Part shown: one piece after another, positions 18,892 to 27,108 of the stretch
How the letters are laid out: every line of letters begins with the position of its first letter
How positions within the stretch are numbered: the stretch's first letter is position 1
Assembly: GCF_001546855.1 (NCBI RefSeq)
Contig: NZ_KQ958151.1
Coordinates: forward strand, 17,522-81,521
Source of the DNA: Megasphaera sp. MJR8396C
Lineage (GTDB): Bacteria; Bacillota; Negativicutes; Veillonellales; Megasphaeraceae
Length of the DNA: 64,000 nt
Reading direction: 5' to 3'
Translations under genes and position numbers: made by a program
Notes under the pieces: generated by a model
The model's database searches: none
The model's input: only the letters and a program-made list of their open reading frames with translations
What the model was told of the DNA's origin: nothing

Positions 18892-19947
18892 ATGGGTAAG
18901 AAACGGTATGTATGGGTTCTTCTCACCATGGCGTTCCTCATCGTATTAAGCAGCTCCGGATGCACCTTGCATCCGGAGTCTTCTTTTGATAGGAGCGGCG
19001 TCGCCATGGACACGTCGGTTTCTCTCCGGGCGACCGGGCAGGAAGCAAAAGAAGCCGTCGACGAAGGCTTTGAACGATTGGCCGTCTTAGATAAACTGGC
19101 CGGCCAAAATGAAGACAGCGATGTCAGTCGCATCAACGCCGCTGCCGGTAAGGACTATGTCAAGGTCGATCCGGCCATTTATGAAATGATTGAATACGCT
19201 AAAGACTACTCGGCGAAGAGCCAGGGCGAATGGGATATCACCATTGGGGTCATGACCAACTTGTGGCATATCGGCAATGCCGACCAGCATGTGCCGTCGC
19301 CGGAAGAGGTTTCCCAGGCCTTGATGAAAGTCAATTACAAGGATATCCTCCTGCGGCCGGAAGACCACAGTGTCATGTTGGCTAAACCGGGTATGGCCAT
19401 CGATTTAGGCGGTGTCGCCAAGGGCTATGCCGTCGATGAAATCCGCAAGATTTACGAAAAGCACCACATTGAAAGCGGGCTCATCAACCTCGGCGCCAGC
19501 TCGATGTATGCCGTCGGTAAGACGACCAAGGGCAAACCTTGGAACATCGGGATCAAACATCCCCGATCGGACAATAACCAGGATTTCCTGGGCATCGTCT
19601 CCATTGAAAACCAGGCCTTGTCGACGTCCGGCGACTATGAACGCTACTTCATCCAAGACGGTGTCCGCTATCATCATATCTTTGACCCCCGCACGGGCTA
19701 TCCGGCTCAGTCCGGCGTCATGAGCGACTCCGTCATCATCGATGGATCCGTGCCCCATGCCGGCATGCTCAGTGATATGCTGACGACCATCGTCTTTGTG
19801 TTAGGGCCGCAGAAAGGCCTCGATTTGGTTCACAGTATGGAAGGTGTGGACTGCGAAATTACGGGAACGGACAATGCTATTTACATGACGCCCGGTTTCC
19901 GTGACCGCTTCTCTGATCTAAATGCTGACTTTCATATTTCAGAATAA
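18892..19947 (+). CDS. apbE: FAD:protein FMN transferase ApbE (lipoprotein)
   Basis: A 351-residue lipoprotein with signal sequence and lipobox (IVLSSSGC, Cys about residue 24). ApbE transfers FMN from FAD to a threonine in S/T-G-A-T motifs; such motifs are present in RnfD and RnfG just upstream. Family blocks are visible: MDTSVSL, AIDLGGVAKGYAVDE (about residue 165-180), and YHHIFDPRTGYP with a metal-binding region. It begins three bases after rnfB, so it is part of the same operon and very probably matures this Rnf complex. Confidence 0.95.
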   Translation: MGKKRYVWVLLTMAFLIVLSSSGCTLHPESSFDRSGVAMDTSVSLRATGQEAKEAVDEGFERLAVLDKLAGQNEDSDVSRINAAAGKDYVKVDPAIYEMIEYAKDYSAKSQGEWDITIGVMTNLWHIGNADQHVPSPEEVSQALMKVNYKDILLRPEDHSVMLAKPGMAIDLGGVAKGYAVDEIRKIYEKHHIESGLINLGASSMYAVGKTTKGKPWNIGIKHPRSDNNQDFLGIVSIENQALSTSGDYERYFIQDGVRYHHIFDPRTGYPAQSGVMSDSVIIDGSVPHAGMLSDMLTTIVFVLGPQKGLDLVHSMEGVDCEITGTDNAIYMTPGFRDRFSDLNADFHISE

Positions 19948-20078
19948 AATAACTTCCATAGAAGTAAAAAGTATAGTGAATAAATAATTAATAACTTTAA
20001 GTCTATTTACTTTTTGCGATCTTTGTAAGATAATATAGGTATAATAGATTTTAAAGCTATGGAGGGTAGTATTGGCAG

Positions 20079-20519
20079 ATGGATCACATTGATGATAAGA
20101 TTTTAATGATTTTGAAACGAAATGGGAAAGCTTCGGCAACGGAAATCAGTAAGGTTGTCGGCTTGTCCATTCCGGCTGTTGCCGAACGTATCCGCAAGAT
20201 GGAACACAACGGCATCATCGAAGGCTATGGCGCGAAGATAAACCGCCGTAAGACGGGATACAACGTGACCGCCTTCATCATGGTCAACTTGGAACGGTCT
20301 GGCGATGACGAAGATTTTCGTGCGAAAATCGTTCAGTATTCTGAAGTGCTGGAATGCCATCACGTCGTCGGCGCCTTCGACTACTTATTAAAAGTGCTCG
20401 TAAAGACACCGGATGATTTGGAACATTTCCTCATGCAGGTATTGAATGAAATTCCGACGGTCGCTTCTTCGCAGACGTTCATGTGTTTATCCACACTGAA
20501 AGAAGAATGGAACGTATAA
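20079..20519 (+). CDS. Lrp/AsnC family transcriptional regulator
   Basis: A 146-residue regulator: N-terminal helix-turn-helix (DDKILMILKRNGKASATEISKVVGLS, residues 4-45) and C-terminal RAM ligand-binding domain ending with an expected IPTVASSQTFMCLSTLKEE. Such proteins sense amino acids or related metabolites as octamers. A GGAGGG site lies 13 bases upstream of the ATG, rather far, but no better start is in frame. A TATAAT (20040-20045) marks its promoter. The upstream gap has an imperfect inverted repeat (AAAAAGTATAG / CTATTTACTTTTT) that could be an autoregulatory site. Confidence 0.9.
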   Translation: MDHIDDKILMILKRNGKASATEISKVVGLSIPAVAERIRKMEHNGIIEGYGAKINRRKTGYNVTAFIMVNLERSGDDEDFRAKIVQYSEVLECHHVVGAFDYLLKVLVKTPDDLEHFLMQVLNEIPTVASSQTFMCLSTLKEEWNV

Positions 20520-20520
20520 C

Positions 20521-20557
20521 AAAAAAGATGCTGTCGCAGTTGCGGCAGCATCTTTTT
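20521..20557 (+). terminator. Terminator after the Lrp gene
   Basis: AAAAAAGATGCTG pairs with CAGCATCTTTTT around a short inner GCAG/TTGC segment, directly after the stop. Confidence 0.8.
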
Positions 20558-20578
20558 ATCTATGGATAAGAGGGTTGG

Positions 20579-21268
20579 TTAGGCCGTTATCTTTCCGTCG
20601 GGACGGATGACCCGGACCTGAAGGCTGAGAGATTTGCCGCTCTGGTCGAGGGCTTTTTTTACGGCCATTTCAAGGCCGCGGCAGCAGGGGACTTCCATGC
20701 GGACGATGGTGACGTCCTGAATGGCGTTCTGCCGGATGATTTCGGTCAGCTTTTCGGAATAGTCGATGTCATCGAGTTTGGGACAGCCGATGAGGGTGAT
20801 ATGGCCTTTGATGAAATCGTCGTGGAATCGGGCGTAGGCATAGGCCGTGCAGTCGGCGGCAATGAGCAGCCGGGCCCCGTTAAAATAGGGCGCATGCGGC
20901 GGGACGAGCTTGAGCTGGACCGGCCATTGACGGAGCTGTGAACCTTCTCCCTGAGGGGCTTCTTTCTTAGCTTCCGGCGTTACGACATGGGCTTCGTTTC
21001 CGGGACAGCGGCCTTTATAGACGCGACCCTGAGCGGCCATGTGCTTTTTGACGGCCTCTTCGTCGTAGTCAGCGGCTTCGCGTTCGACGAAGGTAATGGC
21101 CCCGGTCGGACAGTTGGGGAGGCAGTCGCCTAAGCCGTCGCAGTAATCGTCGCGCATGAGATGGGCCTTACCGTCCACCATGGCGATGGCTCCTTCATGG
21201 CAGGCGTCGACACAGGCACGGCAGCCATTGCATTTTTCTTGGTCAATTTGTATAATTTTACGTATCAT
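20579..21268 (-). CDS. 4Fe-4S ferredoxin-like protein with extra C-terminal domain
   Basis: A 229-residue cytoplasmic protein. The start MIRKIIQID at 21268 was chosen because GGAGG lies eight bases upstream; earlier ATGs are too close to that site. The N-terminal ferredoxin fold has CNGCRACVDACHEGA and a second atypical cluster motif CDGLGDCLPNCPTGA (CX5CX3C), as seen in this protein family. The remaining 150 residues contain paired cysteines (ADCTAYAYARFHDDF, IGCPKL, VPCCRG). Electron transfer or cluster sensing is likely. It is divergent from a Crp/Fnr regulator. Confidence 0.75.
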   Translation of the reverse strand: MIRKIIQIDQEKCNGCRACVDACHEGAIAMVDGKAHLMRDDYCDGLGDCLPNCPTGAITFVEREAADYDEEAVKKHMAAQGRVYKGRCPGNEAHVVTPEAKKEAPQGEGSQLRQWPVQLKLVPPHAPYFNGARLLIAADCTAYAYARFHDDFIKGHITLIGCPKLDDIDYSEKLTEIIRQNAIQDVTIVRMEVPCCRGLEMAVKKALDQSGKSLSLQVRVIRPDGKITA

Positions 21269-21371
21269 AGTCATTTCCTCCATCGGCAGTTTCGTTGATG
21301 ATGTTAGTATACGTTATTTTCACGGATCTTGCCGTTGTTTTTCCAACTATATTCAGCAGGAGGTGCTGCTT

Positions 21372-22031
21372 ATGGAACAACATCTATCCCTTATCGAAAA
21401 ATCCCCGCTCTTTCGCGGCGTCGCCAAGGGCGACGTCTTACCGCTGCTTCAGGATTTGAAAGTCCGTCAGAAAAACTATAAAAAAGGGGAGTTCCTCTTT
21501 TATTCCGGTGAACCGGTCACGTATATCGGCTTGGTCCTGGAAGGTTCAGTTCATATCATCCAGGAAGATTATTGGGGCAATCGGAATATCTTGTCGCAAA
21601 TTCCTCAGGGATTCTTTTTCGGCGAGGCCTTCGCCTGTCTTCCCGAGGCTCCGGCGACGGTCGACGTCGTGGCCTCAGCCGATGCCGTCATTCTTCAGAT
21701 TTATGTGCAGGGCGTCCTTCATGGCGGCCATATGTTGACGCCGGCCGAGGCCCAGTTTACCGGGAATATACTGGGGCTCATGGCCGAGAAGAATCGACTG
21801 CTTACCGAAAAAATGCGCTACCTGACCCAGCGCTCGACGCGGCAGAAGATCATGCTCTACTTGTCGAACCTGGCGCGGGATAAGGGGAAATCGACGTTTG
21901 CCCTGCCCTTTAACCGTCAGCAGATGGCGGATTTTTTATCCGTCGACCGCAGCGCCTTGTCGGCGGAACTGAGCAAAATGAAAAAAGACGGCCTTATCGA
22001 CTATCATAAAGACCAATTTTCGCTGCTGTAA
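21372..22031 (+). CDS. Crp/Fnr family transcriptional regulator
   Basis: A 219-residue regulator starting at ATG 21372 behind CAGGAGGTG. The N-terminal cyclic-nucleotide-binding-type beta-roll (about 10-125) is followed by a dimerisation helix and a winged helix (NRQQMADFLSVDRSALSAELSKMKKDGLIDY, about 180-210). There is no N-terminal cysteine cluster of the oxygen-sensing FNR type, so the effector is unknown. It shares a 103-base intergenic region with the ferredoxin-like gene and is its likely regulator, as in many anaerobes with this layout. Confidence 0.88.
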   Translation: MEQHLSLIEKSPLFRGVAKGDVLPLLQDLKVRQKNYKKGEFLFYSGEPVTYIGLVLEGSVHIIQEDYWGNRNILSQIPQGFFFGEAFACLPEAPATVDVVASADAVILQIYVQGVLHGGHMLTPAEAQFTGNILGLMAEKNRLLTEKMRYLTQRSTRQKIMLYLSNLARDKGKSTFALPFNRQQMADFLSVDRSALSAELSKMKKDGLIDYHKDQFSLL

Positions 22032-22037
22032 GCGAAG

Positions 22038-22082
22038 AAAAAACGGCAGGGATTGTTCCTTTCGACAATCCCTGCCGTTTTG
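22038..22082. terminator. Bidirectional terminator between Crp/Fnr gene and ribBA
   Basis: A 17-bp perfect stem (AAAACGGCAGGGATTGT with its complement) and an eight-base loop, flanked by A- and T-tracts on either side. It serves both converging genes. Confidence 0.9.
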
Positions 22083-22093
22083 ATATACAACTC

Positions 22094-23311
22094 TTAGTGG
22101 AGATGGGGAAGGATGTGGCCCATCTTGTTTTTCTTGGTTTCTAAATAGAATTCATCGAATTTCTGCGGTTCCATTTCGATGGGGACCCGTTCGACGATTT
22201 CGACGCCAAAGCCTTCGAGGCCGTAGATTTTTTCCGGGTTATTGGTCAGGAGGCGGATTTCCTTGGCGCCCATATCCTGCAGCATTTGAGCCCCGATCCA
22301 ATATTCGCGAAGGTCAGGGGCAAAGCCGAGTTTTTCATTGGCTTCGACCGTATCGTAGCCCTGTTCCTGGAGGACATAGGCTTTGAGTTTATTGATGAGG
22401 CCGATGCCGCGACCTTCTTGGCGCATGTAGAGCAAGATGCCGCGGCCTTCGGCGTTGATCTGGCTAAGGGCGGCTGCCAGCTGTTCCCCGCAGTCGCAGC
22501 GGCAAGAGCCAAAGACGTCGCCGGTCAGGCATTCGGAGTGAACGCGGCACAAGAGGTTCTTGCCGTCACCGATGTCGCCTTTGATGAGGGCGACGTGGTG
22601 TTCGCCGGTCAGGTCATTGATGTAGCCGTAGATTTTGAATTCGCCGTATTTGGTCGGCATCTTGGCGACGGCTTCGCGGATGACGTGTTTGTCATGGCGG
22701 CGGCAGTAGTTCTGTAAATCGTGGATGGTGATGAATTTCAGGTTGTACTTGTCGGCAATTTCCCAGAGGGACGGTGTACGCATCATGGTGCCGTCGTCGG
22801 CCATGATTTCGCAGCACAGGCCGACTTGTTTGAGTCCGGCCAGGCGCATGAGGTCGACCGTGGCTTCCGTATGACCGTTGCGGGTCAGGACGCCGCCTCG
22901 TTTAGCGATGAGGGGGAAGTTGTGGCCCGGGCGGCGGAAATCTTCAGGACGTGCCGATTCTTCAGCGCATTTGCGGGCTGTGAGGGCTCGTTCGACGGCC
23001 GAGATACCCGTCGTCGTATCGACGTGGTCGATGGAAACGGTGAAAGCCGTTTCATGGTTGTCTGTATTTTCGCTGACCATAGGGGGCAGTCCTAATTTAT
23101 GGGCATATTCGATGCTCATGGGCATGCAGATGAGGCCCTTGCCGTGGCTGGCCATGAAGTTCATGTTTTCTGTCGTGCAGTACTGGGCTGCGCAGATGAA
23201 ATCTCCTTCATTTTCACGGTCCGGATCGTCGGTGACGATGACGATATGACCGGCCTGCAGTTCTTCGATAGCTTCTTCAATGGTGTTGAATTTTCGTTTT
23301 TCTGTCGTCAA
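22094..23311 (-). CDS. ribBA: Bifunctional 3,4-DHBP synthase / GTP cyclohydrolase II
   Basis: A 405-residue enzyme catalysing the two entry reactions of riboflavin synthesis. The start is a TTG at 23311, eight bases after AAGGAGG. The RibB half (about 1-205) has [10 protein letters not shown] and [15 protein letters not shown]. The RibA half has the zinc-binding cysteines [17 protein letters not shown] and RQEGRGIGL. It is controlled by an FMN riboswitch upstream, and no other rib gene follows in the window. The longer frame starting at 23347 lies within the leader and is not used. Confidence 0.96.
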   Translation of the reverse strand: MTTEKRKFNTIEEAIEELQAGHIVIVTDDPDRENEGDFICAAQYCTTENMNFMASHGKGLICMPMSIEYAHKLGLPPMVSENTDNHETAFTVSIDHVDTTTGISAVERALTARKCAEESARPEDFRRPGHNFPLIAKRGGVLTRNGHTEATVDLMRLAGLKQVGLCCEIMADDGTMMRTPSLWEIADKYNLKFITIHDLQNYCRRHDKHVIREAVAKMPTKYGEFKIYGYINDLTGEHHVALIKGDIGDGKNLLCRVHSECLTGDVFGSCRCDCGEQLAAALSQINAEGRGILLYMRQEGRGIGLINKLKAYVLQEQGYDTVEANEKLGFAPDLREYWIGAQMLQDMGAKEIRLLTNNPEKIYGLEGFGVEIVERVPIEMEPQKFDEFYLETKKNKMGHILPHLH

Positions 23312-23332
23312 AATAAAGACCTCCTTATAACT

Positions 23333-23364
23333 AAAGCCCTGCGCCAATTATGGCTCAGGGCTTT
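23333..23364 (-). promoter_or_regulatory. Putative expression-platform hairpin of the FMN riboswitch
   Basis: A perfect 9-bp stem (AAAGCCCTG / CAGGGCTTT) with a 14-base loop sits between the riboswitch aptamer and the ribBA ribosome site (23320-23325). The 3' arm is followed only by AGTTATAAGG, so a strong U-tract is missing. Control at the level of translation or by a weak terminator are both possible. Confidence 0.5.
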
Positions 23365-23403
23365 TATATGCAATGTAAGGCAGGCTGCCAAAGCAGCACG
23401 CCA

Positions 23404-23529
23404 CATCTTCTTCCATCCAGACTATACTGTCGGTTTTGGAGTTTCACCAAATCACGAGCCAATGGCTCCTACGCTGCTGCGTTCGCGGACTGTACCGCCG
23501 ATCGGGAATTTCACCCTGCCCTGAAGATA
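23404..23529 (-). ncRNA. FMN riboswitch (RFN element)
   Basis: On the minus strand the sequence starts TATCTTCAGGGCAGGG and contains the conserved RFN blocks in order: GGTGAAATTCCCGATCGGCGGT, AGTCCGCGA, a variable helix, TTTGGTGAAACTCCAAAACCGACAGT, and AGTCTGGATGGAAGAAGAT. The outer ATCTTC/GAAGAT helix closes the element. FMN binding would repress ribBA, 90 bases downstream. This is a known RNA class, recognised here from its sequence. Confidence 0.95.
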
Positions 23530-23554
23530 TACGTTTTATTTAGTTCTGTTTTGT

Positions 23555-23583
23555 ATTATACACGGTAGTCATGATTTTTGCAA
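23555..23583 (-). promoter_or_regulatory. Promoter of the riboswitch-ribBA unit
   Basis: On the minus strand TTGCAA (23578-23583) and TATAAT (23555-23560) are separated by 17 bases. Transcription would start about 18 bases before the aptamer. Confidence 0.75.
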
Positions 23584-23605
23584 GTCATGGCTAAAGCGCG
23601 GATTC

Positions 23606-25018
23606 TCAGGCCTTTTCGTCGATGTCGAAGATCTTTCCGGGATTTAAGATGTTGTTCGGATCGAGGGCCTGCTTGATGTCCATCATCATTTCCAGTTCGC
23701 CGGGATCGGTAAATTCTTTCATCAAAGCCTTTCGTTTATAGCCGATGCCGTGTTCGCCGGACAGGCGGCCGCCGTGGGCGTAGATGAAGGCGTACAGTTC
23801 CTGCTGGTTGGCCTTGACCCGTTCATCCCAGGCTTCATAGGTGTCATCGTCGCCCTTTAAGATATTCAGGTGGATGTTGCCGTCGCCGGCGTGGCTGGCG
23901 ATACGGGTGATCAAGTTGTACTTTTGGGACAGGCGTAGGATTTCATCGAGGAGCAGGGCTTCTTGGTCGACGGGAACGACGACGTCTTCCTTGCAGACGA
24001 TGAGGCTTTCGGCGCGGACGGCTTCGGCAAAGGCTTTACGGGCCTGCCAGATCTTATTGTGATCGGCGACGAGGACCGACGATGCGCCGTTTTCGGTGCA
24101 GATTTCGTCGAGGATGACGGCTTTATCGTCGAGGTCGTCTTCGTTGGTCCCTTCGACTTCGACGATGATGTAGTTGCCGTTGTCACTGCCTTGAAGCGTT
24201 TCGTTGAGGTATTTTTCGACCGATTTGATGGTGATATTGTCCATGAATTCGACGCACGTCGGCGTAATGCCGGCCTTGATGAGCTTGGTGACGACGCCCA
24301 TAGCCTTGCGGCGGTCGTCAAAGATGGCCAGGAGGTCGAGGGCATATTTCGGCTTGGGGACCAGTTTTAAGGTCGCCTTGGTAATGATGCCCAAGGTCCC
24401 TTCGGAACCGATGATGAGCTGTTCTAAGGAATAGCCCGTCGACTGTTTTTGAAGGCGGGCGCCTAAGGTTACGATGCGGCCCTTGGGATTTACGACTTCG
24501 ACGCTGTATACCTGGTGGCGCGTCGTCCCGTATTTGACGGCCCGGTTGCCGCCGGCGTTGGTGGCGATGTTGCCGCCGATGAAGCACGAGTCGCCGCTGC
24601 AGGGATCGCCGGCATAAAAGAGGTCCTGCTGTTCGGCCGCATCCTGGAGGTCCGACGTGCGGACGCCCGGTTCGACGACGGCATAGAGGCCTTCGGTATT
24701 GATTTCAAGGATTTTATTCATCTTTTCTAAGGATAAGACGATGCCGCCGTATTCCGGGACGGCGCCGCAGGCAAGGCCGGTACCGGCACCGCGCGGGACG
24801 ACGGGGAAGTGGAAGTCGTTGGCCAATTTCAAGACGGCACTGACTTCTTCTGCTGTTTCGGCAAAGACGACGGCTTCCGGCATCCGGTGGTAGGCCGGAT
24901 CGGTCACTTCGTCATGGGAATAGGGCTGCATAGCGTCGGCGTCGGTGACGACGTTTTTCGGCCCGACGACCGCTTTCAGCTTTTCTATGATTTCCGGTGT
25001 GATTTTTTCGTATGGCAT
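23606..25018 (-). CDS. FAD-binding 2-hydroxyacid dehydrogenase (GlcD/D-LDH type)
   Basis: A 470-residue flavoprotein of the VAO/PCMH fold. The N-terminal FAD domain has PRGAGTGLACGAVPEYGG and GSEGTLGIITKATLKL. The C-terminal cap carries the metal and substrate residues HAGDGNIH (about residue 383) and SGEHGIGYKRK (about residue 426). The family oxidises D-lactate, glycolate or related 2-hydroxyacids. It is a clear paralogue of the gene at 61088-62497, but it lacks a lactate racemase neighbour and its substrate is open. A minus-strand TATAAT lies at 25060-25065. Confidence 0.9.
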   Translation of the reverse strand: MPYEKITPEIIEKLKAVVGPKNVVTDADAMQPYSHDEVTDPAYHRMPEAVVFAETAEEVSAVLKLANDFHFPVVPRGAGTGLACGAVPEYGGIVLSLEKMNKILEINTEGLYAVVEPGVRTSDLQDAAEQQDLFYAGDPCSGDSCFIGGNIATNAGGNRAVKYGTTRHQVYSVEVVNPKGRIVTLGARLQKQSTGYSLEQLIIGSEGTLGIITKATLKLVPKPKYALDLLAIFDDRRKAMGVVTKLIKAGITPTCVEFMDNITIKSVEKYLNETLQGSDNGNYIIVEVEGTNEDDLDDKAVILDEICTENGASSVLVADHNKIWQARKAFAEAVRAESLIVCKEDVVVPVDQEALLLDEILRLSQKYNLITRIASHAGDGNIHLNILKGDDDTYEAWDERVKANQQELYAFIYAHGGRLSGEHGIGYKRKALMKEFTDPGELEMMMDIKQALDPNNILNPGKIFDIDEKA

Positions 25019-25185
25019 AATGGTTCCCCCTCGGATAAAGATACAAGATACGTGATTTTATTATATATAACCTGCCGATATTTTAAAAGGAAATTTACAA
25101 AAAAACTTTATCTTGTCCCCAAACCCATGTATACTATAGGATAAGATTTTTTCTTAGACTATCATTTTTTAGAAAGGGTGATTGG

Positions 25186-25536
25186 GTGGAAACCAAAGAG
25201 TATCGGCCGCCTGTGCGTCGGAAGAAGCGCCGCAAGCCTCGTCGAAAGCGTCGTCCCGGTCTGCTCAGCCGGATTCGGCAGATGATGAGCTTGTACAATC
25301 TGGTTATCCTGGCCATCATTATTGCCGGAGTCTATTTTATCGGGGGCCGACTCCACCGGGTTTGGGAAATCAGGGAAGACATGACTCAGACGCTGCAGCA
25401 AGAACAGCTCCTTCGGGATGAAAATACCCGGCTTAAAGCGCAGTACGATAAACTGAACGATCCCGATGAAATTTCGCGAGAAGCGCGGGAACAATTTGGT
25501 TTGGCAAAGCCCGACGAAATCCCTTATAAGCCGTAA
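25186..25536 (+). CDS. Septum formation initiator (DivIC/FtsB-like)
   Basis: A 116-residue bitopic division protein starting with GTG at 25186 behind AGAAAGGGTG. It has a strongly basic cytoplasmic tail (RRKKRRKPRRKRR), one membrane helix (about 43-62), then an extracytoplasmic leucine-zipper coiled coil (about 65-100). The family links FtsL and FtsQ/DivIB at the septum. Its place before an S1 protein, tilS, hpt and ftsH is the common Firmicutes order and supports the call. Confidence 0.85.
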   Translation: METKEYRPPVRRKKRRKPRRKRRPGLLSRIRQMMSLYNLVILAIIIAGVYFIGGRLHRVWEIREDMTQTLQQEQLLRDENTRLKAQYDKLNDPDEISREAREQFGLAKPDEIPYKP

Positions 25537-25564
25537 AAGTTTGTCGAATCTTCCATTTTGGGAA

Positions 25565-25593
25565 TTGAATTTTTGGGCGATTATGAGTATAAT
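25565..25593 (+). promoter_or_regulatory. Promoter of the S1-domain gene
   Basis: TTGAAT (25565-25570) and TATAAT (25588-25593) with 17-base spacing, 55 bases before the start codon. Confidence 0.7.
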
Positions 25594-25648
25594 GACCATA
25601 TACGTTTATCAGCTATGCTGAATATCACAAGGAGGAAATTGAAACAGC

Positions 25649-26098
25649 ATGACAATTGAAGTAGGCAGTGTGATGGAAGGTACCGTTACGGGGATCACAA
25701 AATTTGGCGCATTCGTAGAACTTCCGGATAAGAAAGTAGGTCTTGTACATATTTCTGAAGTCGCTAATGAGTATGTCAAAGATGTAAATGATTTTTTGAA
25801 AGTTCGCGATAAGGTCAGCGTCAAAGTGTTGTCTGTCGACGATAAGGGGAAAATCGCCTTGTCTATTAAGCAGACTCAGGCGGCTCCGGAAAAGAAGGAT
25901 TTCCGCCCGAAACGCGATATGCGGCAGAAACACGAATTCCGCCAGCATAACGGCTTTGATTCACGCCGCTCGTCAGGTTCGCTGTCGTTTGAAGACCGGC
26001 TCAGCAAATTCCTGAAGGAAAGCGATGAACGCCTGATGGATTTGAAGCGCAATACAGAATCGAAACGCGGCGGCCGCGGCGCTCGCCATGCTGATTGA
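25649..26098 (+). CDS. S1 RNA-binding domain protein (YabR-like)
   Basis: A 149-residue protein with one S1/OB-fold domain at residues 3-75 (VGSVMEGTVTGITKFGAFVEL.., later DKVSVKVLSVDDKGKIALSIK). A basic, low-complexity tail follows (FRPKRDMRQKHEFRQH, then KRGGRGARHAD). It is presumably an RNA- or ribosome-associated factor. It stands between divIC and ppx/tilS as in other Firmicutes. A hairpin terminator follows directly. Confidence 0.88.
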   Translation: MTIEVGSVMEGTVTGITKFGAFVELPDKKVGLVHISEVANEYVKDVNDFLKVRDKVSVKVLSVDDKGKIALSIKQTQAAPEKKDFRPKRDMRQKHEFRQHNGFDSRRSSGSLSFEDRLSKFLKESDERLMDLKRNTESKRGGRGARHAD

Positions 26099-26122
26099 TA
26101 AGTATTGAATAGCGGAGTGCAG

Positions 26123-26160
26123 AAAGAGGCGCCGCACGTATCGTGCGACGGCCTCTTTTT
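26123..26160 (+). terminator. Terminator or attenuator between S1 gene and ppx
   Basis: AAAGAGGC with inner GCAC pairs with GTGC and GCCTCTTTTT. Only 18 bases separate it from the ppx start, so downstream genes either depend on read-through or on a promoter inside it. Confidence 0.7.
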
Positions 26161-26178
26161 GATTTGAAAGGAGACGTT

Positions 26179-27108
26179 ATGGAGTATCAGAAATATGCCG
26201 TTATCGACATTGGCTCCAATTCCCTGCGCCTCATGACGGGTTGGCAGGAAGTTCCCGGGACGTGGACTTTTTCGCCGAAAGAATTGGCGACGACTCAGCT
26301 CGGGAAGGGCATCGACGAAACACGCCACTTGTCGGCTGACGGAATGGAAGCGTCTTTTGCTGCCATGGAAGGCTGGAAGAAGAAACTTTCCGGCGTACCG
26401 GTCTGTGCCGTGGCTACTAGTGCCGTTCGTGAAGCCGTTGACGGCCAGGCCTTTTTGGCCGAAGTGCGGGCCCGTTTCGGCTGGCACTGTCGGGCTATTT
26501 CAGGCCTTGAAGAGGCGTCCCTCTGTTTTACGGGAGCGACGAAATTCATCGATCCTGAAAAGACGGCAGCCATCCTCGATATCGGCGGCGGCAGCAGTGA
26601 AGTCGCCGTGGGCAAACGAGGCATTTTATGCTGGTCTCACAGTTATGCCATGGGGGCTGTCCGGTTTACGAAAAAGGCGGTTCTTCAGGAAGCGGACGTC
26701 CTTCACCTGGAAAACCGCTGCCATAAGATGTGGCTTCCCATCCCGATGAGTGAGACGCCGCAAGTACTGATCGGCGTCGGCGGTACGCTGACGACGCTGG
26801 CCGCCATGGATTTAAAACTCGACGTTTACGATGCTAAAAAGGTTGAAGGCCACGTCGTGACCTACGAATCCCTGTGTCAGCACATCGAGAAACTGCGGGT
26901 CATGACGCCGGAAGAACGGCGCCATGTACCAGGCCTTCAGCCAAAGCGCAGTGAAATCATCTTAGCCGGCTTGATCATTGCCAAGTCCTTCTTAAAGCGC
27001 TATGAAATCCCGGCCGTCATGGCCAGTGAACGGGATATCATGGAAGGTATTTTCTTTCGCCATTCCTTCCACGATGCGGCCTGGAATTCGAAGGAAGGCC
27101 GGTTATGA
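26179..27108 (+). CDS. Ppx/GppA family phosphatase
   Basis: A 309-residue exopolyphosphatase/guanosine pentaphosphatase-family protein of the ASKHA fold. The phosphate-1 motif is YAVIDIGSNSLRLMTG (residues 6-21), and the phosphate-2 loop is AILDIGGGSSEVAV (about residue 133). It is the short two-domain form without an HD domain. It would hydrolyse polyphosphate or pppGpp. The start at 26179 follows GAAAGGAG. Its last bases overlap tilS (ATGA, 27105-27108), so the two are co-translated. Confidence 0.9.
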   Translation: MEYQKYAVIDIGSNSLRLMTGWQEVPGTWTFSPKELATTQLGKGIDETRHLSADGMEASFAAMEGWKKKLSGVPVCAVATSAVREAVDGQAFLAEVRARFGWHCRAISGLEEASLCFTGATKFIDPEKTAAILDIGGGSSEVAVGKRGILCWSHSYAMGAVRFTKKAVLQEADVLHLENRCHKMWLPIPMSETPQVLIGVGGTLTTLAAMDLKLDVYDAKKVEGHVVTYESLCQHIEKLRVMTPEERRHVPGLQPKRSEIILAGLIIAKSFLKRYEIPAVMASERDIMEGIFFRHSFHDAAWNSKEGRL

